Origin: Gammaproteobacteria bacterium
Lineage (GTDB): Bacteria; Pseudomonadota; Gammaproteobacteria; Pseudomonadales; Halieaceae
Direction of reading: 5' to 3'
Length of the DNA: 64,000 nt
NCBI GenBank assembly: GCA_030427485.1
Contig: JAUICG010000012.1
Span: forward strand, 1-64,000
The notes beneath the pieces are model-generated. The model saw only the letters and a list, made by a program, of their open reading frames with translations, did no database searches and was not told the origin of the DNA. Both the position numbers and the translations under genes were made by a program. Below, in pieces: positions 1 through 8,801 of this stretch (its first letter is position 1; every line of letters starts with the position of its first letter).

Positions 1-1742
1 GCATCCACCAGACAGACCCCGAACAACCGATCTTCGTCTACTATGTACCGGGCGCATCGCACGCGCCGCACCATCCGACGAAGGAGTGGGTCGACAAGAT
101 TGAGGCGATGCATCTCTTCGATGACGGTTACGAAAAGTTGCGTGAAACGATTTTCGAGAACCAGAAGAAACTCGGGGTCATCCCCGGGGATATCGAGTTG
201 ACGCCCTGGCCAGATGACCTGATCACGCCGTGGGACGAACTCACACCCGAGGCCAAGAAACTTTTCATTCGGCAGGTCAACGTGTTCGCCGCTTACGTGG
301 CGTATAACGATTATGAAATGGGTCGCGTAATCCAGGCCTTTGAGGATATGGGCAAGCTGGACAACACGCTCATCATCTACCAGAACGGTGACAACGGCAC
401 CAGCGGCGAGGGCGGTCCGCTCGGCACCTTCAACGAGGTCGCGTTTTTCAACGGCATTGCACCGCCGGTCGAAGTACAGATGAACTGGTATGACGTCTGG
501 GGAACCGAGGAGACCTACAACCATATGTCCGCCGGTTGGTCCTGGGCGTTCGATACGCCCTTCGACTGGTTCAAGCAGAACGCGTCACGCCTGGGCGGCA
601 TCAACCAGAACATGGTGGTGTCCTGGCCGCGGGTCATCAAGGACAAGGGCGGGCTGCGTGAGCAGTTTATGCATGTGATCGATATTGTGCCGACCATTCT
701 GGAGGTCACTGGTATTCCCGCGCCCAAAGAGGTCGACGGTATCGAGCAGAAGCCGATCGAAGGCACCAGCTTTGCCTACACATTCGAGCAGAGCAATGCG
801 GACGCCCCCTCGCGCCACGTCACCCAGTACTTTGAGATGATGGGACAGTGGGCGCTGTACCACGACGGCTGGCTGCTCAGCACCAAGGCCAACCGTGCGC
901 CCTGGCAGGCGTTCGAACCCGCGAACCCGGATCCGCTGAACAATCAGGTATTCCAGCTGTACGATTTCAGCAGCAGTTGGAACCAGTCGGAAGATGTCGC
1001 CGCGCAGTACCCGGAAAAAGTGACCGAAATGCGCGCGATGTTCCTCGCGGAGGCTGAAAAGTACCAGGTGTTACCCCTGGATGCGTCAGTGGGTGCGAGG
1101 GTGGCTGCACCGCGACCCAGCCTCACGGCGGGGCGCACCGAGTATGTCTATACGCGACCGATGATTGGACTGCCGCAAGGCGATGCGCCGTATCTGCTTG
1201 ATACCTCCTATACGGTAACCGCGGATATCACCGTCCCCGAGGGCGGCGCCGAGGGTATGATCGTAACGTCGGGTGGCCGGTTTGGCGGCTGGGGTTTCTA
1301 CCTGCTGAAAGACAAGCCGGTATTCCTGTGGAACCTGGTCGACCTGGAGCGCATCAAGTGGGAAGGCCCGGATGCGCTGACGCCAGGCAAACATACGGTG
1401 GAGTTCACCTTCGCGTATGACGGACTGGGTATCGGGACCATGGCCTACAACAACTTCAGCGGCATCGGTCGGGCGGGCGTCGGCACGCTCAAGGTCGATG
1501 GCAAGGAAGTGCATACCCAGAAGATGGAGAAGACCATACCGATCATTCTGCAGTGGGACGAATCATTTGATATCGGCTCCGACACCATCACGGGAGTCAA
1601 CGACGCGGACTACAAACCCCCGTTCCCGCTCACCGCGGGACTGGACAAGTTGACCATCACGGTTGACCGGCCGGTTCTGTCGCCGGAGGAAGTCGAAAAA
1701 CTCAAGGCAGGCATGAACAAGGTGGCAGCCGGTCGCGAGTAG
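1..1742 (+). CDS. Sulfatase (arylsulfatase type), 3' part only
   Basis: The reading frame is already open at the left edge (first full codon at base 3), so the N-terminus and the formylglycine site lie outside the window. The visible part has a sulfatase-like HAPHHP stretch before the first in-frame ATG at 108, then the conserved metal-site segment around QNGDNG, and an inner-domain passage about a fixed project-like tail (VVSWP, HVIDIVPTILEVTG) typical of PF00884 alkaline-phosphatase-fold sulfatases. About 200 C-terminal residues after the catalytic fold look like an added beta-sandwich (GGRFGGWGFYLLKDKP). Such enzymes hydrolyse sulfate esters, usually in the periplasm. It precedes a TonB receptor, which would fit uptake and desulfation of a sulfated compound; that link is inference. 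The family assignment is strong, the substrate unknown. Confidence 0.9.
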   Translation, partial: IHQTDPEQPIFVYYVPGASHAPHHPTKEWVDKIEAMHLFDDGYEKLRETIFENQKKLGVIPGDIELTPWPDDLITPWDELTPEAKKLFIRQVNVFAAYVAYNDYEMGRVIQAFEDMGKLDNTLIIYQNGDNGTSGEGGPLGTFNEVAFFNGIAPPVEVQMNWYDVWGTEETYNHMSAGWSWAFDTPFDWFKQNASRLGGINQNMVVSWPRVIKDKGGLREQFMHVIDIVPTILEVTGIPAPKEVDGIEQKPIEGTSFAYTFEQSNADAPSRHVTQYFEMMGQWALYHDGWLLSTKANRAPWQAFEPANPDPLNNQVFQLYDFSSSWNQSEDVAAQYPEKVTEMRAMFLAEAEKYQVLPLDASVGARVAAPRPSLTAGRTEYVYTRPMIGLPQGDAPYLLDTSYTVTADITVPEGGAEGMIVTSGGRFGGWGFYLLKDKPVFLWNLVDLERIKWEGPDALTPGKHTVEFTFAYDGLGIGTMAYNNFSGIGRAGVGTLKVDGKEVHTQKMEKTIPIILQWDESFDIGSDTITGVNDADYKPPFPLTAGLDKLTITVDRPVLSPEEVEKLKAGMNKVAAGRE

Positions 1743-1988
1743 TCGAGTGCGGCCCGGGTAGCCCGGGTACAGACTGCCGCCCGTTACGTCGCGAATTTCC
1801 TTCTCGTTGAAGTTTTGGGGCTCCCACCGGGGCCCGCTGCGCCTGCCAATCATCAAAGTCCACAGTTAACCCGCTGCCTCGCGCCGGCCGGAATTACGGC
1901 CGGCTTCAAGCCCCTGTCCGTCAAATAACCCGAAGGTCGAAGCCCGGTTGAATGTTCATACGACTTGCCGGCCGGCCGCAATCCGGGC

Positions 1989-2017
1989 TTGACGCGGCTC
2001 ATCTTATCGATTTTAAT
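1989..2017 (+). promoter_or_regulatory. Sigma-70-like promoter for the TonB receptor
   Basis: TTGACG at 1989-1994 and TTTAAT at 2012-2017 are separated by 17 bp, five of six matches to each consensus hexamer. It lies in the 422-bp gap between the sulfatase and the receptor; the rest of that gap shows no gene. A YTTWNNNATAAG motif follows just downstream, where a bound repressor would block transcription. Confidence 0.5.
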
Positions 2018-2040
2018 TAGCATAATTTTATAGATAAGAT
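2001..2040. promoter_or_regulatory. Inverted repeat with YTTWNNNATAAG operator motif
   Basis: ATCTTATC at 2001-2008 is an exact inverted repeat of GATAAGAT at 2033-2040. Inside the right part, TTTATAGATAAG at 2027-2038 fits the 12-bp motif YTTWNNNATAAG that also occurs upstream of four other units in this window (21500, 26420, 29256, 30392). The site overlaps or follows the -10 element of the receptor promoter. Probable repressor-binding site; the binding protein is inferred to be the TetR encoded at 20726-21454. Confidence 0.5.
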
Positions 2041-2164
2041 AATATGCAGGTTATCCCGAGGTGGCCGGCAAAAAGCTTCGGAACGCAGTGTAGAGGGCGG
2101 AGCGATAACAGCCTTTGGACTGCGCCAATAACAAACTCAATGTGGAATCCCAGGGAGGCCCACA

Positions 2165-4576
2165 ATGCCTGATCACCGATACCTTAGTCTGGTCGTGTCC
2201 GCCACCGTCGCGGCCGCCGCCAGCCATACCGTTCACGCGCAGGGCGGCAGCCCGGCGGCCCTCGAGGAAGTCGTAGTGACCGCCACGCGGCGCGATGAGA
2301 ACCTGCAGGACGTGCCGATGACCGTCACCGCGATCACCGCGCAGGACGTCGCCGACTACGACATCTTCCGCTTCGAGGACCTTGAGCTGTTGTCGCCCGG
2401 GCTGTCGCTGGTCAATGACGGCGCATTCGGCTCGGTCGCGCAACTGCGCGGCGTGGGCTTCGATTCCAATGCATCGGCGGCCCCTGCGGTGGATATCTAT
2501 ATCAACGATACGCCCGTCGATGCCAACTACGCCTTCCAGAGCATTTACGATATCGGCCAGGTGGAAGTGCTGCGGGGGCCGCAGGGCACGCTGCGCGGGC
2601 GCCCGTCACCGGCGGGGGCGATCACGATGACGACGAAGCGGCCTGAACTCGGCGGCTGGGGCGGCACGTTCTCCGGTTCGGCCAGCGACCAGCACGCGGT
2701 AAACGGACAGGGCGCGGTAAATGTGCCGATCATTCCCGACCAGCTGGCGCTGCGCGTGGCCGGCCTGTACGACGAGAACGACGCCGCGCAGGTCAGCAGC
2801 TTCAATTCCAGCGAGGAGGACAACCTGGAAACGAAGAGCTGGCGCGGTTCGCTGCGCTGGGCGCCGACCGACGCGCTGGATGCGACGCTGATGCACACCT
2901 GGCTGAAATCGGATCGCACCGGGCTGACGCAGGTGGAGGGGCCGGGCGCGGGGTACAACGGGCCGGTGATCGACGACAGTCGCCACGCGGTACAGGAGAC
3001 CAATCCGGGCGGCAAGCAGGAGTTTCAGTTGACCTCGCTGAATGTGTCATGGGAGCTCGACAAGCACCGACTGGTGTTTTCCGGTGCTGTGCAGGACAAC
3101 TCGTTTGACTACTACCAGGAACTCGACATCTACAATGCGGTGATCGATTTCGCCGAGGCACAGTACACGAAGTCCACCTACAAGACAGACACCGCGGAAC
3201 TGCGGTTGGAGTCGACTGACCCGGACCTGTTCGTGGAGTACCTGGTCGGCCTGTGGTACCAGAAGGACAAGACCAAGACGCAATTCGCGCAGCCCTCGCC
3301 GCAGTCAGGCGCGTTCGGCAACCCGCTGATGCCATCGCCGTTTGGCCCGCCGGACCCGGCCTATATCGTGAATGCAAGCGGTACCATTCCGACCAATACC
3401 GAGAACAAGGCGATCTACGCCAACCTCGTGTTCCACCTGACGGACGCGACCGACCTGAGCGTAGGGGCGCGCTACCTGCAGGATGATACGAAGCGTTCAC
3501 AGACGATCAACCAGGACGAAACCATCGTCGACGTGGGCATCTCGCCGGGCGTGTCGACTGACTGCGCCTCGCTGGCGAATTTCGCCCCGTTTACCGGGAA
3601 CCAGCCTTATCCCGGGTACTGCGAACTTATTCTCGCCGCGGGATCGACGACGCAATCGGCCGAGAAAGACAGGGATCACTGGGTGTACTCGGCCTCGCTC
3701 AAGCACAATTTCAGCGACGACCTGATGGCGTACTTCACCTATGCGCATTCCTGGCGGCCGCCGGGCGTCACGGTGGGAGTGCTCGCGCCGCTGGAGCCGG
3801 AAGACCTGATCTCCGGTGACCCGGAAAAATCCAATTCCTATGAACTGGGCCTGCGCTCGGAGTGGCTGGACGGTCGGCTGCGCTTCAACGCTTCCGTCTA
3901 CCACCAGGACTACGACAATTTCATCGGTCGCTTCGACGACGTGCCCTATCTATCGCCCGGTCCGGTCGTGCTGTCTGGCGGTTTCACCTATCCCGGCGAT
4001 GCGAAGGTCGACGGCTTTGAGGTGGACGCCACCTACGAGATCACCGACAACTGGTGGGCGCAGCTGACCACGGCTTACGCCGACGGGCATTTCGACGATG
4101 CCGACGTGCCCTGCCGCGACACGAACAAGGACGGCCGGCCGGACAACGGTGACATCGGCAACCTGACGCCCGGCGACTTCGTCGACAGCTCGGTGCTGTT
4201 CTGTTCGGTCGACTACGCGATTTCCACGATTCCGAAGTGGGTCACCACGCTGCAGTCCAGCTATACCTTCCCGGTACTCGGGCAGGAGGGCTACGTGCGC
4301 GGGCTCTACAACTACTACGGCGAGCAGGAGGATTACGGCCAGGGCTACGAGGCGGACGCCTACGGCATTTTCAACCTGTACGTGGGCGTGACCAGCGAAA
4401 CCGGCGCCTGGGACCTGTCGCTGTGGGCGAAGAATGTGTTTGATGACGATACCCGGCTGTGGCAGGGCGAGCCGCAAACGGTGTATGGTGCGTTCGAGCC
4501 CAACTACTACACCACACGCTACGTATCGGAGCGTGAAGTGGGCGTAACGCTGCGCTATGTATTTGGCGAGGGTTGA
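2165..4576 (+). CDS. TonB-dependent outer-membrane receptor
   Basis: An 803-residue outer-membrane beta-barrel transporter that imports a ligand using TonB/ExbBD energy. A signal peptide ends near HAQG (about residue 25), followed by the plug domain beginning EEVVVTATRRDENLQD. The plug motif QVEVLRGPQGTL lies near residues 135-147, and the barrel runs to the C-terminus, with late-strand motifs such as SYELGLRSEW and WAKNVFDDDTR. The start is set by AGGGAGG at 2152-2158, six bases before the ATG. It sits behind a promoter and an operator motif and is closed by an intrinsic terminator, so it is probably a single-gene unit. The plug carries RGRPSPAGAI where many receptors have GRNATGGAI. The ligand cannot be read from sequence; the neighbouring sulfatase hints at a sulfated organic compound. 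Confidence 0.93.
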   Translation: MPDHRYLSLVVSATVAAAASHTVHAQGGSPAALEEVVVTATRRDENLQDVPMTVTAITAQDVADYDIFRFEDLELLSPGLSLVNDGAFGSVAQLRGVGFDSNASAAPAVDIYINDTPVDANYAFQSIYDIGQVEVLRGPQGTLRGRPSPAGAITMTTKRPELGGWGGTFSGSASDQHAVNGQGAVNVPIIPDQLALRVAGLYDENDAAQVSSFNSSEEDNLETKSWRGSLRWAPTDALDATLMHTWLKSDRTGLTQVEGPGAGYNGPVIDDSRHAVQETNPGGKQEFQLTSLNVSWELDKHRLVFSGAVQDNSFDYYQELDIYNAVIDFAEAQYTKSTYKTDTAELRLESTDPDLFVEYLVGLWYQKDKTKTQFAQPSPQSGAFGNPLMPSPFGPPDPAYIVNASGTIPTNTENKAIYANLVFHLTDATDLSVGARYLQDDTKRSQTINQDETIVDVGISPGVSTDCASLANFAPFTGNQPYPGYCELILAAGSTTQSAEKDRDHWVYSASLKHNFSDDLMAYFTYAHSWRPPGVTVGVLAPLEPEDLISGDPEKSNSYELGLRSEWLDGRLRFNASVYHQDYDNFIGRFDDVPYLSPGPVVLSGGFTYPGDAKVDGFEVDATYEITDNWWAQLTTAYADGHFDDADVPCRDTNKDGRPDNGDIGNLTPGDFVDSSVLFCSVDYAISTIPKWVTTLQSSYTFPVLGQEGYVRGLYNYYGEQEDYGQGYEADAYGIFNLYVGVTSETGAWDLSLWAKNVFDDDTRLWQGEPQTVYGAFEPNYYTTRYVSEREVGVTLRYVFGEG

Positions 4577-4611
4577 GCGGCGTCGCCACACAGCCTGGAT
4601 TCCGTTTGCTT

Positions 4612-4640
4612 GCGCCACTCGAGCAGTGGCGCTTTTTTTT
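4612..4640 (+). terminator. Intrinsic terminator after the TonB receptor
   Basis: GCGCCACT (4612-4619), loop CGAGC, then AGTGGCGC (4625-4632) form a perfect 8-bp stem followed at once by eight T residues (4633-4640). It lies 36 bases after the receptor stop codon. Confidence 0.92.
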
Positions 4641-4766
4641 AGCCGGCCATTTTCCGGATAATCACGATACGAAATACCGCACGCCATTGTCAGCGTCGAA
4701 TGGTTGCAGTATATGGCGGATGACAGTCTTTCCGAATTCCCACGCCGGCATTTCACGGAACGCGCA

Positions 4767-6260
4767 ATGACAGAGGCCGGGCGCGATTTCTCGCTCCGGG
4801 GCCGCCTGACCACTATCGTGCTGGCGCTGTTCATCGGCAGCTGGGTGGTGGCGGCGCTGGTGACCACGCAATCGGCCCGCGTCGCTTTCAGGAACGAGAC
4901 TGACCGGGTGCTGGAGGCGATCGTGGTGCTGGCGGATACCGTGGGAAGCTCGGTGGCGGCACAATTGCAGGCGCTCCAAGCCGGCGACCTCTATACCGGA
5001 GAGGAAATCGGCCGCGACCCGCGCTCTCCCGATGCCGGGCAGGATACGCGCAAGCTTATCCAATTGCGCGACGTGCCCGGCTTCGATGCGCAGTACGCGC
5101 CGCGCCTGAATGTCTGGACGGCCGGCGATCACTACCTGGTGGGTTCCGGCACTCCGGCGTTCGCCAGTCCCGGCCCCGCCACCCGCACCGGGGTCGCCGC
5201 CGATCAACCGTTGGGGCAGGAGCAGTGGCGCGTGGTGTACCGCTACAACGCCAGTGCCAACATCTGGTACGCCGCCGGTGTCGATGCGCGGCAGATCCGG
5301 TTTGGCGGGACCGAGTTATTGCTGTACCTGTTGCTGCCGCTGGCGCTGGTGATCCCGCTCACCGCAATGGCGCTCTACCTGGGCATTGCCCGCGGGCTGC
5401 ACCCGCTGGGCAGGCTGGTGGAGGCCATTGAAGCGCGCCGCCGTTCGTCTGCGCTGGACCCGCTGCCCGGTCGTCATACGCCCAGGGAGATGCGGCCCGT
5501 GGTGGCATCCCTCAATCATCTGTTGGAACGCCTGGCGGCAACGCTGGAGGATGAGAAATCCTTCACGGCCAATGCCGCCCACGAACTGAAAACGCCGTTG
5601 GCAGCGATCAGCGCCGAAGTGCACCTGTGCCAGCGATTGACCCGCGAAGCCGAAACCCGGGACAGGATGGAGCGGGTGTTGCAGAGGGTCGAGCGCGCCT
5701 CGCATTCGGTGAACCAGTTGCTGATCCTCGCGCGGCTGGATCCCCAGGGTGTGCTGCCGACGGGTGCCGTGGATCTGTACAGGCTATTGCAGGATGTCAT
5801 CGCTGAGTCCGGCGGCCTCGCCAGCGAACGGCGGCTACAAGTGCAGGTGTGCGTGCCGCCGGGAGCAGTGGTGCCCGGCGATTGGGACACGCTGGCCATC
5901 CTGCTGCGCAACCTGGTGGTGAACGCCTTTCGCTACACGCCCGAGGGCTGTGCGGTGGCGATCAGTATGGAGGCAGGTATCCTCACGCTCAGCAACGATT
6001 CCCGCCCGGTAGCAACACCGGGGCGATTGACCGACCGCTTCTACCGGAGCGAGCAGGCAGGCGGTGCGGACGCTGTGCCCGGTACCGGCTTGGGGCTGGC
6101 CATCGTCCTGCGCATCTGCGAACGCCATGGTTTCGGTTTCAGTGTGGATTACCGGGAGGACGAACAACGCTTTCGTGCGGCGGTCAATTTTCGAATTTGC
6201 GCAAAGCAGTCACGCTCACAAGAAACGGATACAAACGACGATGCGGATACTGCTGGCTGA
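4767..6260 (+). CDS. Sensor histidine kinase, QseC/PmrB-like
   Basis: Inner-membrane kinase that autophosphorylates on His and passes phosphate to the response regulator encoded next. From the chosen ATG (TEAGRDFSLRGRL), a transmembrane helix lies at about residues 15-34, a periplasmic sensor of about 150 residues follows, and a second helix lies at about 184-208. A HAMP-like linker leads to the H-box FTANAAHELKTP with His near residue 272, an N-box (LLRNLVVNAFRYTPEG, about 380-395) and a G-box GTGLGLAIV near 440. Two upstream in-frame starts (TTG 4704, ATG 4713) are possible but have no clear ribosome site, whereas 4767 is preceded by a GGA-containing stretch and gives the usual short cytoplasmic N-terminus. 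The 3' end overlaps the regulator gene by 20 bp. The kinase precedes the regulator, the less common order. The signal is unknown. Confidence 0.92.
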   Translation: MTEAGRDFSLRGRLTTIVLALFIGSWVVAALVTTQSARVAFRNETDRVLEAIVVLADTVGSSVAAQLQALQAGDLYTGEEIGRDPRSPDAGQDTRKLIQLRDVPGFDAQYAPRLNVWTAGDHYLVGSGTPAFASPGPATRTGVAADQPLGQEQWRVVYRYNASANIWYAAGVDARQIRFGGTELLLYLLLPLALVIPLTAMALYLGIARGLHPLGRLVEAIEARRRSSALDPLPGRHTPREMRPVVASLNHLLERLAATLEDEKSFTANAAHELKTPLAAISAEVHLCQRLTREAETRDRMERVLQRVERASHSVNQLLILARLDPQGVLPTGAVDLYRLLQDVIAESGGLASERRLQVQVCVPPGAVVPGDWDTLAILLRNLVVNAFRYTPEGCAVAISMEAGILTLSNDSRPVATPGRLTDRFYRSEQAGGADAVPGTGLGLAIVLRICERHGFGFSVDYREDEQRFRAAVNFRICAKQSRSQETDTNDDADTAG

Positions 6261-6897
6261 AGACGATCCGCAGTTCGGGGAGTCGCTGGAGGAGGCGCTC
6301 ACCCTGGAGGGCTACGCGGTGGATCGCTGCGTGCGGGGCGATACCGTGCTGCCGGCGCTGGAACTAGCGCCCTACGACGCACTGATCCTGGATATCGGCC
6401 TGCCCGGATGTTCCGGTTTCGCGGTGCTCAAGCAGTTGCGCGAACGCGGTTCGTTGATTCCCGTGCTGTTGCTGACTGCCCGCGACGCGGTGAGCGATCG
6501 CGTCAGGGGCCTGGACCTGGGCGCGGACGATTACCTCGGCAAGCCCTTCGCCATGGACGAACTGTTCGCGCGCCTGCGCTCCTGCCTGCGCCGGACCGCG
6601 GGCGCCTCCGGCCCGCAGCTCAATGCCGGGGAACTGCAGCTCGACCTCGTCTCGCGCGAACTGACCTTCAAGAGTCAGCGCATGACCATGCCGGTGAAGG
6701 AACTCGCCGTGCTGGAAGTATTGATGCGCAACCGCGGCCGTTTCGTACCGCGGGCGCGGCTGGAGGCGAGTGTGTACAACTGGGACAGCCAGGTGGGGTC
6801 CAACACGGTGGAGGTCTACATATCGCACCTGCGCAAGCGATTGGGCAGCAATGCGATAGAGACCCTGCGCGGTGTGGGTTACCGGCTGTTGTTGTAA
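6241..6897 (+). CDS. OmpR-family response regulator
   Basis: Two-domain DNA-binding response regulator of 218 residues. The receiver domain starts at RILLAEDDPQ, with the acidic pair D8/D9, phosphoacceptor D51 in LILDIGLPG, a conserved Thr in LLLTARD and the Lys in LGKPF. A winged-helix effector domain occupies about residues 125-218 and ends with the family signature VEVYISHLRKRLG and GVGYRLLL. The ATG at 6241 is inside the last codons of the kinase gene, implying translational coupling. Closest in style to QseB/PmrA/TctD regulators. Targets are unknown; the lipoprotein gene 69 bp downstream is a plausible one because it follows in the same direction with a strong ribosome site. Confidence 0.93.
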   Translation: MRILLAEDDPQFGESLEEALTLEGYAVDRCVRGDTVLPALELAPYDALILDIGLPGCSGFAVLKQLRERGSLIPVLLLTARDAVSDRVRGLDLGADDYLGKPFAMDELFARLRSCLRRTAGASGPQLNAGELQLDLVSRELTFKSQRMTMPVKELAVLEVLMRNRGRFVPRARLEASVYNWDSQVGSNTVEVYISHLRKRLGSNAIETLRGVGYRLLL

Positions 6898-6966
6898 CGA
6901 AAGGACTTACGCCAACGGCGGAAGACGCCGATTTTCGAGTGAAATGCAAATCCCAAGGAGGTTGTA

Positions 6967-8766
6967 ATGAACGAACAGTACCGCAAAATGGCCGTGCGAT
7001 TGCGGCAGTTCATGCTGACTTGGTTGATGCCTCTTTCGCTGCTGACAGCATGCAGCGACGGAAGCGATCAACCGGGCTCGGAAATTTTTCCAGAGTACGA
7101 CACCAAGTTAACCGTGACCGACCCTGAGGGCCTGGGCTTGGTGGGGGATGACCTGTTGTCTCTGGCGGAGGCCATCCAATTGGCAAACGGTTCGCTGCAA
7201 TCGACAGAATTGTCCGCGTCCGAACAGGCCAACATCGAGGGGTCGCCAGGCTCGGCGAGCCGCGACCGCATCGTGTTCGACGTCGATGGCGGAGCGGTGC
7301 GCTTCCCGCTACAGGTTCAGCCAAAGCCGCCGTTCGAATTCGCGCCACTGATCTCGGTTACGCTGATGCCGAAACTGGCCGGCAACGACGGCGACGCCAT
7401 CGATGGTGGCGGCATCCGCTTCACCAATGGCGGCGATGACGCAATCGACACGACAAACACCCCGCCTATTTTTCGCCACGCGCCGCTGGGCGGTACTGCA
7501 CTGGATATCGCGAGTTCCGATTTCAGCCTGCGGGACGTAACGTTCGAGCGGTTTATTCTGAGCCTCTCCCTCTATCCGGTGCAGGCCGACGGCGGATTGG
7601 TCAATGTGGAGATCAGCGGCAACCGCTTCCACAACACGGGCGGCTTGAATTTCGCCGCGACAACGCCCCAAGGCGAGCGTAGCGGGCTTCAGCAAATATC
7701 GGTCAGTGGTAACGAGTTCAGGGGGTCTTCGCTGTTCGACGAGAACTTCCCCAGCGCGCTGCACACGGCCATCTTCTTCGTGGGCGCCACCGAGGCGGCC
7801 GCCGGTGGCGCGGGGCAGGCGGTGGCAACCCTCGATGATATCCGGATTACTGGCAACTCGATTGAAGAGTTTGGTACCAGCGTCCAGTTCGCACCACTTC
7901 AGACAGTTTCCACTCCCAACAGTGGTGCACGCATGACACGAGTCACCATCAGCGCAAATGACATCTCGGTTGCCGAGGACGCGGGGGATCCGGCGATCTA
8001 TGTGTGGGGTGCCGTAAACGTTGCTGGACAGGTTGCGGACGTCGAGGTCAGCGACCTCCGGATCGAGGACAACGACGTCACCGCGAACGGCTATGCTATG
8101 GTGGTCCTGGGCGTGGAAGTCCTGATTGCCGGGTCGCCTTCGACGAATGTCCGCATCGATGGGGTCAGGATAGTGGGTAACACCATCCTGCCACGCAGCG
8201 AATGTATCAACGGCATCGTGACCATGGGCGCGTTCCTGGAACTGGGCGGTTCCACGGCGCACGATGTCCTGCTGTCGAACCTCGAAATCGCCGACAACGC
8301 AATCCGTGGATGTCACACGGGAATCCTTGCATCCCCGGCCATCAACGTCGGTGCGCCAGACATCAGTGCCAACAACACTATCGATGGACTGGTGATCCAG
8401 CGTAATGACATTCGCGACGCGGATACCGGGATATTAGTGGCCGGCGGTGTGCTCGATTCGGCGGAATTCGGCGGGCTGGCCGGTCTTGAATCCAATGTCA
8501 TCCGTGGCTTGATCGCCCGGGACAATGTGTTCGATACGCGCGGCGTGGATCTGCTCGTCGCTGGCGGCTATGCGACGGGCAGCGCGTTGGGCGAGATCAC
8601 CATGAACAGCGTAGACATCGTTGATATCGCGGGTAATACCCAGGTGCAAGGTGAAGAACCGGCCAGGTGTGAAATCAAAAACGACGCCAGAGTCGCGGCC
8701 TCGGCGACGGTGCGCGACAACCTGGTCACGGGCATCGCCCCATCCTGCGAATGGGCAATGCCCTGA
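6967..8766 (+). CDS. Lipoprotein with beta-helix-like repeats
   Basis: Unrecognised 599-residue protein. It has a lipoprotein signal with lipobox LLTAC and lipidation Cys at position 29, so it is probably attached to a membrane facing the periplasm or the outside. The rest contains irregular repeats of about 22-30 residues with N-rich turns, such as VEISGNRFHN, ISVSGNEFRG, IRITGNSIEE, LRIEDNDVTA and LVIQRNDIRD. That pattern is typical of right-handed parallel beta-helix folds (pectate-lyase-like or PbH1 repeats). The early stretch SLAEAIQLANG also resembles the LREAI motif at the N-terminus of predicted polymorphic-outer-membrane or CSLREA-type beta-helix proteins. The ribosome site AAGGAGG at 6955-6961 is excellent. 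It follows the two-component system and may be its target. No catalytic residues could be identified. Confidence 0.7.
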   Translation: MNEQYRKMAVRLRQFMLTWLMPLSLLTACSDGSDQPGSEIFPEYDTKLTVTDPEGLGLVGDDLLSLAEAIQLANGSLQSTELSASEQANIEGSPGSASRDRIVFDVDGGAVRFPLQVQPKPPFEFAPLISVTLMPKLAGNDGDAIDGGGIRFTNGGDDAIDTTNTPPIFRHAPLGGTALDIASSDFSLRDVTFERFILSLSLYPVQADGGLVNVEISGNRFHNTGGLNFAATTPQGERSGLQQISVSGNEFRGSSLFDENFPSALHTAIFFVGATEAAAGGAGQAVATLDDIRITGNSIEEFGTSVQFAPLQTVSTPNSGARMTRVTISANDISVAEDAGDPAIYVWGAVNVAGQVADVEVSDLRIEDNDVTANGYAMVVLGVEVLIAGSPSTNVRIDGVRIVGNTILPRSECINGIVTMGAFLELGGSTAHDVLLSNLEIADNAIRGCHTGILASPAINVGAPDISANNTIDGLVIQRNDIRDADTGILVAGGVLDSAEFGGLAGLESNVIRGLIARDNVFDTRGVDLLVAGGYATGSALGEITMNSVDIVDIAGNTQVQGEEPARCEIKNDARVAASATVRDNLVTGIAPSCEWAMP

Positions 8767-8801
8767 GCACGTTGGCCGGTGACTTCTGCGCGCTGCCGGC
8801 C

